Of a stretch of DNA of 57,516 nucleotides, positions 9,712 to 19,941 are shown piece by piece; positions within the stretch are counted from its first letter, which is position 1, and every line of letters starts with the position of its first letter. Source of the DNA: Burkholderiales bacterium. GTDB lineage: Bacteria > Pseudomonadota > Gammaproteobacteria > Burkholderiales > Burkholderiaceae_C. Where the stretch lies: NCBI GenBank assembly GCA_029268225.1, contig JAJUGJ010000020.1, positions 1 through 57,516 of the forward strand, written 5' to 3'. A program made the position numbers and the translations under genes. Under the pieces are notes generated by a model that saw nothing but the letters and a program-made list of their open reading frames with translations, ran no database searches and had not been told where the DNA came from.

Positions 9712-9759
9712 GAACGCCTTGCTGACCGCTTTGGTATCGTGAATTGAGGAGGAACTCCC

Positions 9760-10233
9760 ATGAAAGTCAGTGACATCCTGCGCGTCAAGGGCAGCACGCT
9801 GTTTACCGTACAGCCGGAGCAGCCCTTGGCCGAGGCGGCCGCATCCATGGCCGATCACGACATTGGTTCGCTGGTGGTGATGGACCACGGTGATCTGGTT
9901 GGCATGTTGACCTTCCGTGAGGTGATCAAGGCCACCGTGCGCAACAGCGGCGTGTTCGGTAGCCTGACGGTGCGCACCGTCATGGATGACCACCCCCTGA
10001 CCTGCACCCCTGAGACAGAGTTGGACGAGGTGCGCCGCATGATGCTGAGCCGCCACGCACGCTACATGCCGGTGATGACCAATCGCACCCTGATGGGCGT
10101 GATCTCCTTCTACGACGTGGCCAAGGCCGTGGTGGATGGGCAGGACTTCGAAAACCGCATGCTCAAGGCCTACATCCGTGACTGGCCTGTGAACGAAGAG
10201 GAAACGGGCAAGGAGCGTCAAGAGTTGCTGTGA
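9760..10233 (+). CDS. CBS-domain protein
   Basis: A 157-residue soluble protein made of two CBS motifs (about residues 8-62 and 76-130), a Bateman module that usually senses adenine nucleotides. The segments MADHDIGSLVVMDHGDLVGM and HARYMPVMTNRTLMGVISFYD show both repeats. No effector domain is attached, so it probably acts on a partner or as a stand-alone nucleotide sensor. It has its own promoter at 9683-9711, a strong ribosome-binding site and a terminator downstream, so it is a single-gene unit. Confidence 0.92.
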   Translation: MKVSDILRVKGSTLFTVQPEQPLAEAAASMADHDIGSLVVMDHGDLVGMLTFREVIKATVRNSGVFGSLTVRTVMDDHPLTCTPETELDEVRRMMLSRHARYMPVMTNRTLMGVISFYDVAKAVVDGQDFENRMLKAYIRDWPVNEEETGKERQELL

Positions 10234-10261
10234 TGCCTTGAGCTTCACCTGCGAGCCCCAT

Positions 10262-10287
10262 AAACGCCCGGTTGAGCCGGGCGTTTT
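10262..10287 (+). terminator. Rho-independent terminator after the CBS gene
   Basis: A perfect 10-bp stem, AAACGCCCGG (10262-10271) against CCGGGCGTTT (10277-10286), with a five-base loop and a T run. It separates the CBS gene from aroC. Confidence 0.9.
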
Positions 10288-10361
10288 GCTGTCTGGGTCG
10301 CAGGGAGGGGCGCGATGGGGGACAATAAGGGCTTCCCTTTGCACTTCTGGTTGGCGCTCTT

Positions 10362-11459
10362 ATGGCAGGCAGCACCCTCGGTCTTTTGTTCACGGTCACG
10401 AATTTCGGCGAATCGCACGGCCCGGCGATCGGCTGCGTCATCGATGGCTGCCCTCCTGGCATGGCCTTGTCCGAAGCCGACATCCAGCCGGATCTGGACC
10501 GTCGCCGTCCTGGCACCTCGCGCCATGTCACGCAGCGCAACGAGCCCGATGCCGTCGAGATCCTGAGCGGCATCTACGAGGGCAAGACCACCGGCGCCCC
10601 GATTGCCCTGTTGATCCGCAACACCGACCAGCGCAGCAAGGACTACGGCAACATCCTGCAAACCTTCCGCCCGGGCCATGCCGACTACACCTACTGGCAC
10701 AAGTACGGTATCCGCGATCCGCGTGGCGGTGGCCGTTCATCAGCCCGCCTGACGGCGCCGATGGTGGCGGCCGGCGCGGTGGCCAAGAAGTGGCTGCGCG
10801 AGCAGTTCGGCACCGAGATCCGTGCCTGCATGACCCAACTGGGCGAGCACCCGATTGCCTTCGAGGGTTGGGAGCATGTGCCCAACAACCCCTTCTTTGC
10901 TCCCAATGTGAGCCAGATCGAGGCGCTGGAAGCGTACATGGACGAGCTGCGCAAGGCGGGCGATTCGTGCGGCGCCAAGCTGATCGTCGAGGCCAGCGGC
11001 GTGCCGGTGGGCCTGGGCGAGCCGCTGTTTGACAAGCTGGACGCCGACATCGCCCACGCGATGATGGGCATCAACGCGGTCAAGGGCGTGGAGATTGGCG
11101 CGGGCTTTGACAGCGTGAGCCAGCGTGGCACGGTGCATGGCGACGAACTGTACCCGGATGGCTTTGCCAGCAACCACGCAGGTGGCGTGCTGGGCGGCAT
11201 CTCGACGGGTCAGGACCTGCGCGTGGCCATTGCGATCAAGCCCACCAGCTCGATCCGTACGCCGCGCCAGTCGATTGACCTGAACGGCCAGCCGGCCACG
11301 GTGGAGACCTTTGGTCGTCATGACCCGTGCGTGGGCATCCGCGCCACGCCAATTGCCGAGGCCATGCTGGCCCTGGTGTTGATCGATCACGCGCTGCGTC
11401 ACCGTGCGCAGTGCGGCGATGTGAAGGTGGACACACCCCGGATCTCGGCGCAGCGCTGA
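10362..11459 (+). CDS. aroC: Chorismate synthase
   Basis: Converts 5-enolpyruvylshikimate-3-phosphate to chorismate using reduced FMN, the last step of the shikimate pathway. The 365-residue length is typical. Signatures visible are [11 protein letters not shown] near residue 13, the [12 protein letters not shown] segment and [18 protein letters not shown]. The gene stands alone between two terminators. Chorismate also feeds the pabB-pabC fusion product encoded 1.3 kb downstream on the other strand. Confidence 0.98.
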   Translation: MAGSTLGLLFTVTNFGESHGPAIGCVIDGCPPGMALSEADIQPDLDRRRPGTSRHVTQRNEPDAVEILSGIYEGKTTGAPIALLIRNTDQRSKDYGNILQTFRPGHADYTYWHKYGIRDPRGGGRSSARLTAPMVAAGAVAKKWLREQFGTEIRACMTQLGEHPIAFEGWEHVPNNPFFAPNVSQIEALEAYMDELRKAGDSCGAKLIVEASGVPVGLGEPLFDKLDADIAHAMMGINAVKGVEIGAGFDSVSQRGTVHGDELYPDGFASNHAGGVLGGISTGQDLRVAIAIKPTSSIRTPRQSIDLNGQPATVETFGRHDPCVGIRATPIAEAMLALVLIDHALRHRAQCGDVKVDTPRISAQR

Positions 11460-11480
11460 CACAGCGTCCGCCCCATGAAG

Positions 11481-11504
11481 AAAGGGACCCGAGGGTCCCT
11501 TTTT
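11481..11504 (+). terminator. Terminator after aroC
   Basis: Stem AAAGGGACCC (11481-11490) against GGGTCCCTTT (11493-11502) followed by T residues. The A-run on the left arm means it could also work for the convergent glyoxalase gene. Confidence 0.88.
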
Positions 11505-11550
11505 GCTGCCTGGCGTTGGGCCGGTGTGGGCCGTGCCAGGGGCAGGAGGA

Positions 11551-11973
11551 TCAGGCGGTCTGCAACTCGCTGGCGGCTTCCGGGCGTTCAATCAGCTCGA
11601 TCTTGTAGCCGTCCGGGTCGGTGATGAAGGCGATGACGGTGGTGCCGCCCTTGATGGGCCCGGCTTCACGGCTGATGCTGCCGCCCAGGGTGGCGGTCTT
11701 GGCACGCACGGCGTCACAGACGGCGGCGGCGTTGTCGACGCCCAGCGCGATGTGGCCGTAGGCGGTACCCAGCTCGTATTTGTCGACGCCGTAGTTGTAG
11801 GTCAGCTCGATCTCGGCGTGCTCGGGGTTGCGGCCGTAACCGAGGAAGGCGAGGGTGTACTGCTGCTCAGGCCGGTCGGTGGTGCGCAGCAAGGTCATGC
11901 CCAGGGCCTGGGTGTAGAAGTCGATGGAGCGCTGCAGGTTGCCGACGCGCAGCATGGTGTGCAGGAGACGCAT
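11551..11973 (-). CDS. gloA: Lactoylglutathione lyase (glyoxalase I)
   Basis: Isomerises the methylglyoxal-glutathione hemithioacetal to S-lactoylglutathione. The 140-residue length is normal for the bacterial metal-dependent type. The four expected metal ligands are present: His5, Glu56 (in EIEL), His74 (in YGHIALGVD) and Glu126 (in GYKIELIE). The start [10 protein letters not shown] is the family consensus start. It is convergent with aroC. Confidence 0.96.
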   Translation of the reverse strand: MRLLHTMLRVGNLQRSIDFYTQALGMTLLRTTDRPEQQYTLAFLGYGRNPEHAEIELTYNYGVDKYELGTAYGHIALGVDNAAAVCDAVRAKTATLGGSISREAGPIKGGTTVIAFITDPDGYKIELIERPEAASELQTA

Positions 11974-12064
11974 GGTGATGGGTGCTTCAATGCCAAAACC
12001 ATGAGTCTGCCAGGGTTGGGCCGCAGGTGTCGACCCTGGGCCATCAACCCTGTTCTGGTGCGGC

Positions 12065-12631
12065 TTACTTGAACTGTGGCAACAGCACGCTGTCGATCAG
12101 CCAGACGGTGCCGTTGGTGGTCTTCACACCCTTGCACGCAGCGGTGGACTGGTTCACCGAGGCGCCATCGGCGTCATAGCCCACGTACAGGGTCTGGCCT
12201 TGCAAGGTCTTGACCTGGGTGGGGATCAGGTTGCGACGCGGATCGGCGGTGCCGGCGCTCACGTGATAGGTGAGGACGGCGGTCAGCAGGTTCACGTCGC
12301 TACCGATCACGTTCAGCAAGGGGGCGGGGACCTTGGCGAAGGCGGCGTTGGTGGGGGCGAACACCGTCAGCGGGCCCTTGCCGGACAGCGGACCGGCCAG
12401 GTTGGCGGCCTGGACCAGGCTCACCAGGGTGCTCAGCTCGGGCGTGGCCGCAGCGGCGTCCACGATGGTGCCGGGGAACTCGGTGAGCTGGGTGTGGCGG
12501 CACTTGAGGTAGCTGGACAGCGAGACATCCGCAGCATGGGCGGCAGGGGCTGCCAACATGCCGGCAGCCACGGCGAGACCGGCGATGGCGGCTTTGAAGG
12601 GGGATGCGACTTGACGGGTGAAGTGTGTCAT
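12065..12631 (-). CDS. Exported fasciclin (FAS1) domain protein
   Basis: A 188-residue protein with a signal peptide of about 34 residues ending APAAHA-AD, then one FAS1 domain, a fold found in secreted adhesion-type proteins. The family motifs [17 protein letters not shown] and [14 protein letters not shown] are clear, and the end [11 protein letters not shown] matches the final FAS1 strand. I chose the ATG complementary to 12629-12631 because it begins the signal peptide; the frame extends further upstream without one. Two palindromes lie 29-78 bases before the start. The role is probably cell-surface or periplasmic adhesion, by inference. Confidence 0.9.
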   Translation of the reverse strand: MTHFTRQVASPFKAAIAGLAVAAGMLAAPAAHAADVSLSSYLKCRHTQLTEFPGTIVDAAAATPELSTLVSLVQAANLAGPLSGKGPLTVFAPTNAAFAKVPAPLLNVIGSDVNLLTAVLTYHVSAGTADPRRNLIPTQVKTLQGQTLYVGYDADGASVNQSTAACKGVKTTNGTVWLIDSVLLPQFK

Positions 12632-12660
12632 CTCTTGCCTGCTTGGGTTGGATTTGAAAA

Positions 12661-12709
12661 CCAAACGGTATCGTTTGGAACCAATCAGTCGTAAAGTGAA
12701 CTGATTGGT
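12661..12709 (-). promoter_or_regulatory. Two tandem palindromes upstream of the fasciclin gene
   Basis: Palindrome 1 is CCAAACG-GTAT-CGTTTGG (12661-12678). Palindrome 2 has 9-bp arms, ACCAATCAG (12680-12688) and CTGATTGGT (12701-12709), with a 12-base centre. Both lie in the leader or promoter of the fasciclin gene. Two different adjacent dyads suggest operator sites or a structured leader RNA. Confidence 0.6.
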
Positions 12710-12786
12710 AATATTTTGCTTAAAAATGCCGCAGACGCAAGGCGTCACATCGCCCGGCGGGGCGATGTTCACCTAAGTAGGGGGGA

Positions 12787-14628
12787 TCAGCGTTGAACCA
12801 GCTCGACCGGCATCCAACCGCGCACGCTGTTGAGCAGTGCGAGGCCGGTGGCGTGCGGCAGGTCATCCAGTTGGATGTGCGCTTCTTGCAGTTGCCCTGC
12901 GTCCAGCAGACTCTGACGCATCACGCCGGGCAGCAGACCTGCCGACAGCGGCGGGGTCAGCCAGCGACCGTTGAGTTGCACCGCCACGTTGCCGATGGTG
13001 AACTCGGTGAGCTCACCGGCGGCGTTGTAGAGCAGGGTGTCGAAACAACCTGCAGGGGCAGGGAAGGCCGCGTAAGCGGTGCGACGCGTGGTCTTGTGGC
13101 GGATGAAGGCATCGGCCGGCGGCATGGGCTGCGTGGCCAAGGCCACCCGCACCGGCTGCGGGGAGCCACCGAGCGGGGCGGCTTCGGCCGTGATGTGCAG
13201 GCGGTCGTCCACCAGCAGACGGACCTTGAAGAGGCCCACGGGGTGAGCTTGGCTGAGGGCCTGCAGGCGGGCGGTCAGGGCCTCGACCAGCGCCGTAAGT
13301 TGAGACGCGTCGGCAAAGTAGAAGGCCAGGGCAGCTTGCTGGATGCGTGCCAGGTGCGCCGGTACCCGGGCGACCTGACCGTTTTCCATACGCAGCGATT
13401 CGAGCAGCTGGAAGGGGGCGTCAGCCCGGTGCAGGAAGGCCTGCTTGGCGCGCCATTCCTGCGCCTCACCCGGGCCGGTCGAGTCGAGGGTGATGCCGCT
13501 GCCGATGCCGCAATGGGCACGCCAGGGGGCGGGGGGCGGCAGGGTGTCGACGGTGACGGTGCGGATGGGGACGTTGAACGTGACGCGTCCGCCCGGGGCC
13601 ATGAGGCCGACTGCGCCGCAGTACACGCCACGCGGGCTGCGTTCCAGGCGGGCAATGTGGTGCATGGCCTGGCGCTTGGGCGCACCGGTGACGGAGCCGC
13701 AGGGGAAGAGGGCGGCAAACAGCTCGCTCAGGCGCAGGTCACTGCGGCTGCGGGCGGTGATGGTGGACGTCATCTGCCAGACGGTGGGCAGGGCGTGCAG
13801 TTCGAACAGATCAGGCACGCGCACGCTGCCCACTTCGGCCACGCGCGACAGGTCGTTGCGCAGCAGGTCCACGATCATCAGGTTCTCGGCCCGCTCCTTG
13901 GCGCTGCTGCGCAGGTGTTCGGCGGCGGCGGCATCGGCGACAGCGTCCGGCCCGCGTGGGGCGGTGCCTTTCATGGGCCGGGTGGTGATGTGCTGGCCGT
14001 CCCAGTCAAAGAACAGCTCGGGCGAGACGCTGAGCACGGCACCGGGCACGCGGCAGGCGGCGCGGGCGTCGAGCATCAGGGCATAGCCTTGCGGCTGGCT
14101 GCGACGCAGGGCCATGAACCAGGGCCACAGGGCGGCGGGCTCGCCGTCAAAGGGGCTGTGCAACTGGCCGGTCAGATTGACCTGATAAACCTCGCCGGCC
14201 TGGATGAGCGAGCGGATCTGCTCGACCTTCTGTTCGATGGCGCTCTGATCGAGGTCGGCCTGCCAGGGCCCGGCTTGCCATGAGGGGTTCGGGCTGGCGG
14301 GGTCGGTCACCGGCTGGCCATCCCAGGCCTGCGCCTGGTCGAACACGGCCCAGACGGCGTAGGGCTGACCGGGCGGCAGGGCCTTGACGGGCAGATGGGG
14401 GTTCAGGCCCGGCGCGGCTTCGTACGCCACCCAGCCCACGCACCATTGACCGGCTTGGGACAGCGCATGGGCGGCGTCCAGCAGGCCGGCGACCTGGCTG
14501 GGGTCGTGGGCGACCAGCCAGCGGCTGGGGCGATCGAAGCGCCAGCGCTGACGCGGCCCCTGAGGGGCCTCGGGATGAGGCGGAAAGTCGACCAGCGCGG
14601 TCGGCAGGGCAGGGTCCTGGTCAAGCAC
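12787..14628 (-). CDS. pabB: Aminodeoxychorismate synthase component I fused to aminodeoxychorismate lyase
   Basis: A 613-residue two-enzyme fusion for p-aminobenzoate, the folate precursor. Residues 1 to about 390 are the chorismate-binding PabB part, with QVNLTGQLHSPF, TRPMKGTAPRG and the catalytic segment FPCGSVTGAPK. The rest is a fold-type IV PLP-dependent PabC-like lyase, with the candidate PLP lysine in FIRHKTTRR (near residue 512) and TEFTIGNV. The start is a GTG inside the last codons of dsbB (8-base overlap). No PabA glutamine amidotransferase is encoded nearby. Confidence 0.93.
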   Translation of the reverse strand: MLDQDPALPTALVDFPPHPEAPQGPRQRWRFDRPSRWLVAHDPSQVAGLLDAAHALSQAGQWCVGWVAYEAAPGLNPHLPVKALPPGQPYAVWAVFDQAQAWDGQPVTDPASPNPSWQAGPWQADLDQSAIEQKVEQIRSLIQAGEVYQVNLTGQLHSPFDGEPAALWPWFMALRRSQPQGYALMLDARAACRVPGAVLSVSPELFFDWDGQHITTRPMKGTAPRGPDAVADAAAAEHLRSSAKERAENLMIVDLLRNDLSRVAEVGSVRVPDLFELHALPTVWQMTSTITARSRSDLRLSELFAALFPCGSVTGAPKRQAMHHIARLERSPRGVYCGAVGLMAPGGRVTFNVPIRTVTVDTLPPPAPWRAHCGIGSGITLDSTGPGEAQEWRAKQAFLHRADAPFQLLESLRMENGQVARVPAHLARIQQAALAFYFADASQLTALVEALTARLQALSQAHPVGLFKVRLLVDDRLHITAEAAPLGGSPQPVRVALATQPMPPADAFIRHKTTRRTAYAAFPAPAGCFDTLLYNAAGELTEFTIGNVAVQLNGRWLTPPLSAGLLPGVMRQSLLDAGQLQEAHIQLDDLPHATGLALLNSVRGWMPVELVQR

Positions 14629-15106
14629 GACGCGGGGTCACGACGTTGATCCACAGCACCACGGTGGCCACGGCAAACAGGGCCAGCGCCCAGAATTCAA
14701 ACGGCACACCGAGCACGCTGACGGCGGCATCGGAGCAGTTGGCACGCACCTCGAACCACTCGGGCCAGCGGGTGTCCAGCCCGAGGTAGCTGTTCACGCG
14801 GTCGGCGAAGGTGAGTGCGCACGAATCGGTCTTGGCCGCGACAAAGTGCTGCCACAAGGCCGAGGCGATACCGCCCAGAGCCAGTGGCAGGCTCAGGGCC
14901 GAGAGCACCCGTCGTCCCAGGTCACCGGGCAGCGCCGCACCGACCAGAGCCAGCATGCTCAAGGCGATGAACAGGATGCGCTGCAGGATGCACCAGGGGC
15001 AGGGCTGCATGTCGAAGCGGTGCTGCGCCAGCAGCGCCAGGCCCACGGAGCCGGCGCACAGCAGGCCCAGCACCAGCAGCATCAGGCGGGGACTCAGGGC
15101 GCGCAT
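14621..15106 (-). CDS. dsbB: Disulfide bond formation protein B
   Basis: Inner-membrane quinone reductase that re-oxidises periplasmic DsbA. It has 161 residues and four predicted helices. The first periplasmic cysteine pair is PCPWC (Cys36, Cys39); the second is Cys96 (DSCALTF) and Cys124 (ANCSD), so both pairs needed for activity are present. It starts four bases after the ridA stop and overlaps pabB by eight bases, making one leftward unit. Confidence 0.95.
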   Translation of the reverse strand: MRALSPRLMLLVLGLLCAGSVGLALLAQHRFDMQPCPWCILQRILFIALSMLALVGAALPGDLGRRVLSALSLPLALGGIASALWQHFVAAKTDSCALTFADRVNSYLGLDTRWPEWFEVRANCSDAAVSVLGVPFEFWALALFAVATVVLWINVVTPRRA

Positions 15107-15110
15107 CGGG

Positions 15111-15566
15111 TCAGGCCACTTCGGCGATCAGCTCGATCTCGACGCAGGCACCCAGCGGGATCTGGGCCACGCCAAAGGCGCTGCGGGCATGCACGCCCTT
15201 TTCGCCGAAGACCTCGCCGAGCAGTTCGGAGCAGCCGTTGGTGACGAGGTGGTGTTCGGTGAACTCGGGGGTACTGTTGACCAGGCTCATGACCTTGACG
15301 ATGCGCACGACCTTGTCCAGGCCGCCAGCGGCCACGGCCAGCGTGCCCATCAGGTCGATGGCCACGGCGCGCGCGGCCTGCTTGCCCTCTTCGGTCGTCA
15401 TGTTCTGACCGAGCTTGCCAACCCAGACCTGACCGTCCTTCTTGGCAATGTGACCGGACAGGAAAATGTGGTTGCCGGTGCGCACAAAAGGCACATAGGC
15501 GGCGGCCGGCACAGCGACGGGTGGCAACGTGATGCCAAGGGTTTGCAGGCGTTGTTCGATGGACAT
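15111..15566 (-). CDS. RidA family (YjgF/YER057c/UK114) protein
   Basis: A 151-residue protein of the RidA superfamily, which hydrolyses reactive enamine/imine intermediates from PLP enzymes. The body ([18 protein letters not shown], and the end [20 protein letters not shown]) matches the longer RidA subgroup. The usual catalytic Arg before the last strand appears replaced: the segment reads [17 protein letters not shown] rather than the RxxV pattern of archetypal RidA. So it may belong to a Rid subfamily without deaminase activity. Start MSIEQRLQ is at 15566. The gene is divergent from the chemoreceptor. Confidence 0.88.
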   Translation of the reverse strand: MSIEQRLQTLGITLPPVAVPAAAYVPFVRTGNHIFLSGHIAKKDGQVWVGKLGQNMTTEEGKQAARAVAIDLMGTLAVAAGGLDKVVRIVKVMSLVNSTPEFTEHHLVTNGCSELLGEVFGEKGVHARSAFGVAQIPLGACVEIELIAEVA

Positions 15567-15614
15567 GTTTGTGAGGAAGATCGGACAATGAGGAATTTGC
15601 AAGATCGTACACCC

Positions 15615-17186
15615 ATGACCCAAACCGACATGAGCACACGGAAAACACTGACCATCGCTCGCCGACTGTGGCTGCCCCCCCTGGTGATTGGGCTGGCCGC
15701 GGTGGTCATGGGCGTGGGCGCAGCCTGGACCATGAAACGGGCGGACGCGGAGTCGGCTCAGGCGCTGCAGGATCAGCAGCGCAAACTCGGAGATGCCTAC
15801 ACCTGGGCCGGTCTGACCGAGTCCAATGCGGCGCGGGTGGTGGCGGTGTTGCAGTCGTCAGACGCGGAACTGGATGGGCGGCTCAAACCCGATGTGGAAG
15901 CGACCTCGGCCCGCATCTCGGAACTCCAGAAGGGGCTGGAGGCCAGCTCGACGCTGCCCGATGAGCAACAGCTGCTCGACAATGTTGCCAGCAAGCGCAA
16001 GGCTTACATCGATTTGCGCAATCAGGCGCGCAAGATGAAGCAAGAGGGCCAGGAGGAGGCTGCCCGCCAGGCGCTCAAGGATCAGGTGCTGCCGGCTGTG
16101 GCGGCCTATCTGGATGCCCAGCGTGAATTCGTGGCGTTCCAAGTTGCCCGCTCTGAGGCCCTGCGCAGCGAGGGGCAGGCCCGCGCCATGACGGTGTTGT
16201 GGTGGGTGGTGTCCGCCATGGGTGGCATTGCCGTGCTGCTGGTGCTCACCACCCGACAGCTGGCGAGTGCGGTGTTGGGGCCGTTGCAAGAGTTGGGGCG
16301 TGCCACCGAGCAGGTGGGCGCGGGCGATCTGACGGCTCACATTGACGTGCGACGCCGCGATGAGATTGGCGAGATGGCCAGCTCTTTGCAGCAGATGCGA
16401 GATTCCTTGCGCGACATCGTGGCGCGTGTGCGCCAGTCGGCCGACAGCATTGCCACGGCTTCGGCCGAGATTGCCACAGGCAATGGCGATCTGTCGCGTC
16501 GGACGGAGCAGCAGGCGGCTGCGCTGGAGCAAACCGCCGCGTCCATGCAGGAAATGACCGATGGGGTGCAACAAAGCGCCAGCCATGCGCAAGAGGCTGC
16601 CAATCTGGCCGGGCAGGCCGCTCAGGTGGCCAACCAGGGCGGCGAGGTGGTGGGCCGTGTCGTACGCACCATGGACGAGATCACGCACAGCAGCCGCAAG
16701 ATCGCCGACATCATCGGTGTGATCGATGGCATTGCTTTCCAGACCAACATCCTGGCCCTCAACGCCGCGGTGGAGGCCGCCCGGGCAGGGGAGCAAGGAC
16801 GTGGTTTTGCTGTGGTGGCCGGTGAGGTGCGCAATTTGGCGCAGCGCAGCGCCAACTCGGCCCGCGAAATCAAGAGCCTGATTGCCGATTCGGTGGACAA
16901 GGTGGAGCAAGGCAGCCGACTGGTGAACGAGGCGGGCGACACCATGGCCGAGATCGTGCGTCAGGTGAACCACGTCACAAACCTGATCTCGGAGATTCAC
17001 ACCTCGGCCCAGGAACAGACCAGCGGCATCCATCAGGTGAATCTCGCGGTCAACTCGCTGGATCAGGGTACGCAGCAGAACGCGGCCTTGGTCGAGCAAA
17101 GTGCGGCCGCGGCGGAAAGCCTGCGCAACCAGGCTGCCGAGCTGATGCAGATGGTGTCGGTGTTCAACGTGGGTCAGGTGCGTTGA
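15615..17186 (+). CDS. Methyl-accepting chemotaxis protein
   Basis: A 523-residue chemoreceptor. Order: TM1 at about 19-39, a helical periplasmic domain of about 150 residues (four-helix-bundle type), TM2 at about 191-213, HAMP at about 214-268, then the coiled-coil signalling domain. The highly conserved tip [20 protein letters not shown] followed by [19 protein letters not shown] is intact. There is no C-terminal CheR-binding pentapeptide. I chose ATG 15615; the frame is open far upstream on the opposite side of ridA and dsbB, but that stretch is a shadow. The ligand is unknown. Confidence 0.95.
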   Translation: MTQTDMSTRKTLTIARRLWLPPLVIGLAAVVMGVGAAWTMKRADAESAQALQDQQRKLGDAYTWAGLTESNAARVVAVLQSSDAELDGRLKPDVEATSARISELQKGLEASSTLPDEQQLLDNVASKRKAYIDLRNQARKMKQEGQEEAARQALKDQVLPAVAAYLDAQREFVAFQVARSEALRSEGQARAMTVLWWVVSAMGGIAVLLVLTTRQLASAVLGPLQELGRATEQVGAGDLTAHIDVRRRDEIGEMASSLQQMRDSLRDIVARVRQSADSIATASAEIATGNGDLSRRTEQQAAALEQTAASMQEMTDGVQQSASHAQEAANLAGQAAQVANQGGEVVGRVVRTMDEITHSSRKIADIIGVIDGIAFQTNILALNAAVEAARAGEQGRGFAVVAGEVRNLAQRSANSAREIKSLIADSVDKVEQGSRLVNEAGDTMAEIVRQVNHVTNLISEIHTSAQEQTSGIHQVNLAVNSLDQGTQQNAALVEQSAAAAESLRNQAAELMQMVSVFNVGQVR

Positions 17187-17289
17187 GCGTGCCCGGCCTG
17201 TGATTGCAGCGCCGGGAGGCGCTGTCCATCGCCCCTGAGGGTGACCTCTTCGGGGTGGGTGAGGTGAGTCTGCGTTTTCGGACAATGCC

Positions 17290-19941
17290 GTGGTGGACGG
17301 CACCATGGGGGTGTCCGTGGCAGCGGAGGTCACCATCGTGGAAGAGGCCGGCTCGGCACGTCGAGTGCCCACGGGCATGGCCCTGTGGCTGGCCTTGCCC
17401 GCGGCCTGGTTGATGGGCATTGCGCTCCAGTTGAGTGAGCCGGCTTTGCTCGCCCCGTCGGTGTACCGAGCCGGGGTGTGGGTCGCATTGGCCAGTGTCG
17501 TGACGGGGCTGTGGTGGCAAGGTCGAGCGTTCAGGCCACGCTGGTCGCGTTGGGCCTGGGGCCCTGTCATCTTGTTGTTGGCCTGGGGGAGCACGGGGTG
17601 GCGGGCGCAAGAGCGTGCGTTGCAGGCGTGGCCCTTGCAGTGGGACGATGTGCCGGTACGGGTTCAGGTGGTGGATTTGCCTCAGCCCATGGCCGGCGGT
17701 GGCTGGCGCTTTGACGCACAGCTGCTGGAGGCGCCCGCTCCGCCGCCGGGCGTTCGCTTGCCCGAGCGTGTCCGCTTGTATGCCGATGCGAAGGCAGGCA
17801 TGGATGCGCTGCGATCGGGACAGGTCTGGTCTTTGCACGCGCGCCTGCATGAGCCCGATGGCTTGTCCAATCCAGGTGGCTTCGATGCCACGCGTGGCCT
17901 TTTCGAGCAGGGCATTCGCGCCGTCGGCAGTGTGCGCCATCGGTTGGCGAGGCCGGTGAAGGTGAGCGAGCCCTCGGCGCTCTCCGCTGGGTGCATCGAC
18001 CGCTTTCGCCAGCGCGTCCGGGAGGCCATTGAGGCTCGGGTGGACGATGCCCGTGCGGCAGGCGTGCTCGTGGGTTTGTCGGTAGGGGATCAGTCGGCCA
18101 TCGAGCGTGCAGACTGGGATGTTTTTCGCCGCACTGGGGTGGCGCACGCCGTCAGCATCAGCGGCACCCACATCGCCATGTTCGGTTGGTTGGTGTCCTG
18201 GGTCGTGCGGCGTGTGTGGCCGCGTTGGACAGCAGGTGTGCATGTGCTGCCAGCCCCTTTGGCGGCCAGGGTGTTGGCGGTGTGCGTTTCAGCTGTGTAC
18301 GCCCTGGTGGCAGGGTGGGGCGTGCCGGCTCAGCGAACAGTGCTGATGATGGCCGTGATGGCCCTGCTGCATGCCGGTGGGCGTCGCTGGCCCTGGCCGC
18401 TGGTGTGGCTTCTCGCGGCTGCCTGCATCACGCTGCTGGACCCTTGGGCCTTGTGGCAGCCGGGATTCTGGTTGTCATTCGTGGCGGTGGGCATTCTGAT
18501 GTCGTCCGGGCGTGAGGAGTCCGTTCCCACGCAGCCTGATGGCGACACCTGGCTTGCCCGAATCAAGGCTGCCTCACAAGAGATGGTGCGCACCCAGTGG
18601 CGGGTGACACTGGCCCTGGCCCCGCTCTCACTGGTGTGTTTTCAGGAGGTGTCGCTGGTGGGCATCTTGGCCAATCTGGTGGCCATTCCGGTGTTCACCT
18701 TGGGCATCACACCGCTGTCCTTGCTGGGTCTGCTGTGCGCACCCCTGTGGGACTTCGGTGCGCTGCTGGTGCAAATCACCACCGCGGTGTTGGCGCACAT
18801 GGCCTCCTGGCCGTGGGCGGTGTGGCAGGCCCCGGCTTTGCCGGCTTGGTTGCAGGCGCTGTCCGTGGCGGTGGGTGGTCTCTGGGTGCAACCCATGTCC
18901 TGGCGATGGAGGTGGCTGCTCTGGCCGTGTCTGTTGCCCGTGTGCTTGCTGCCTCAGGGGTGGCAAATCGTGCCGCCACCGCGTACGGGGCAGTTCACGG
19001 TGATGGCGGTGGACATTGGTCAGGGCACCGCGGTGCTGCTGCGCACAGCTCGCCACACGCTGCTGTTTGACACCGGAGGACGTCTGCCGACAGGCATGGA
19101 CATGGGCGAGCGGGTGTTGGTGCCACTGCTGCGCAGCCTGGGTGTGCGCGAACTGGACACCCTGATGATCAGCCATGCCGACACGGACCATGTCGGGGGT
19201 GCCCGGTCCGTGTTGAGCGCAATGCCTGTGCACGAACTGCGCAGCACCCTCGACGAAGGGCATGAAGTCCGGCAGTGGCGACGGTCCGGTCGACAGACCC
19301 GTGTGCCACATGTACCCTGCGTGGCAGGTCAGCGGTGGCAATGGGATGGGGTGCAGTTCGAGGTCCTGCACCCGGTGGCGGAGCAGGCCGCACCAGGGCA
19401 TCGCGTCAAGCCCAACGCGCTGTCCTGCGTGTTGCGGGTGTTCACCGCAGACGCCGATGCGCGCAGCGTACTGCTCACCGGCGACATTGAGGCCGCGCAA
19501 GAGCATGCCATGCTCGCCCGACAGATGGCGGCACAAGCCACGCCCGGCGCAGGCGCTACCTTGCGCAGTACGCTGTTGATCGCACCGCACCATGGCAGCA
19601 AGACCTCGTCAACCCAACCGTTTCTGGAGGCTGTTCGACCCGTGCAGACCGTGGTGCAGGTGGGACGGCGCAACCGCTACGGTCATCCTGCGCCGGTGGT
19701 GATGGCGCGCTATGCGGCGCTGGGTTTGCCGATTGTCAGTTCACCAGCGTGTGGGGCTTACCTTTGGCGCAGCGACCAGCGCCCGTCTGCGAAGGCCATC
19801 CCGCCACACGCTGCGACACCCCCATGGCCCGTGTTGGGGCAATGCTGGCGCACCTTGTCTCCGCGCTATTGGGACGGGCGTCAGCCAGGAAGCAACCCCA
19901 TGGCCGCGTCCGCAGGGGCTGAGCCGCTCAATCTTCCTTGA
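17290..19941 (+). CDS. comEC: DNA internalisation competence protein ComEC/Rec2
   Basis: Inner-membrane channel for single-stranded DNA uptake in natural transformation. About 880 residues: an N-terminal OB-like DUF4131 region, a multi-helix Competence domain (VSISGTHIAMFGWLVSWVV) and a C-terminal metallo-beta-lactamase-like domain with HADTDHVGG (His near 629), DIGQGTAVLL and a late APHHGSKTSS. All expected domains are present and the frame is intact. The start is uncertain: GTG 17290 or ATG 17305. The 3' end overlaps the convergent transporter gene by 14 bases. Confidence 0.94.
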   Translation: MVDGTMGVSVAAEVTIVEEAGSARRVPTGMALWLALPAAWLMGIALQLSEPALLAPSVYRAGVWVALASVVTGLWWQGRAFRPRWSRWAWGPVILLLAWGSTGWRAQERALQAWPLQWDDVPVRVQVVDLPQPMAGGGWRFDAQLLEAPAPPPGVRLPERVRLYADAKAGMDALRSGQVWSLHARLHEPDGLSNPGGFDATRGLFEQGIRAVGSVRHRLARPVKVSEPSALSAGCIDRFRQRVREAIEARVDDARAAGVLVGLSVGDQSAIERADWDVFRRTGVAHAVSISGTHIAMFGWLVSWVVRRVWPRWTAGVHVLPAPLAARVLAVCVSAVYALVAGWGVPAQRTVLMMAVMALLHAGGRRWPWPLVWLLAAACITLLDPWALWQPGFWLSFVAVGILMSSGREESVPTQPDGDTWLARIKAASQEMVRTQWRVTLALAPLSLVCFQEVSLVGILANLVAIPVFTLGITPLSLLGLLCAPLWDFGALLVQITTAVLAHMASWPWAVWQAPALPAWLQALSVAVGGLWVQPMSWRWRWLLWPCLLPVCLLPQGWQIVPPPRTGQFTVMAVDIGQGTAVLLRTARHTLLFDTGGRLPTGMDMGERVLVPLLRSLGVRELDTLMISHADTDHVGGARSVLSAMPVHELRSTLDEGHEVRQWRRSGRQTRVPHVPCVAGQRWQWDGVQFEVLHPVAEQAAPGHRVKPNALSCVLRVFTADADARSVLLTGDIEAAQEHAMLARQMAAQATPGAGATLRSTLLIAPHHGSKTSSTQPFLEAVRPVQTVVQVGRRNRYGHPAPVVMARYAALGLPIVSSPACGAYLWRSDQRPSAKAIPPHAATPPWPVLGQCWRTLSPRYWDGRQPGSNPMAASAGAEPLNLP

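Noticed and set aside
14811..15614. In-frame upstream extension of the chemoreceptor gene, opposite dsbB and ridA
   Set aside because: It would add 268 residues ahead of the normal cytoplasmic N-terminus and TM1; the ATG at 15615 gives the family architecture.
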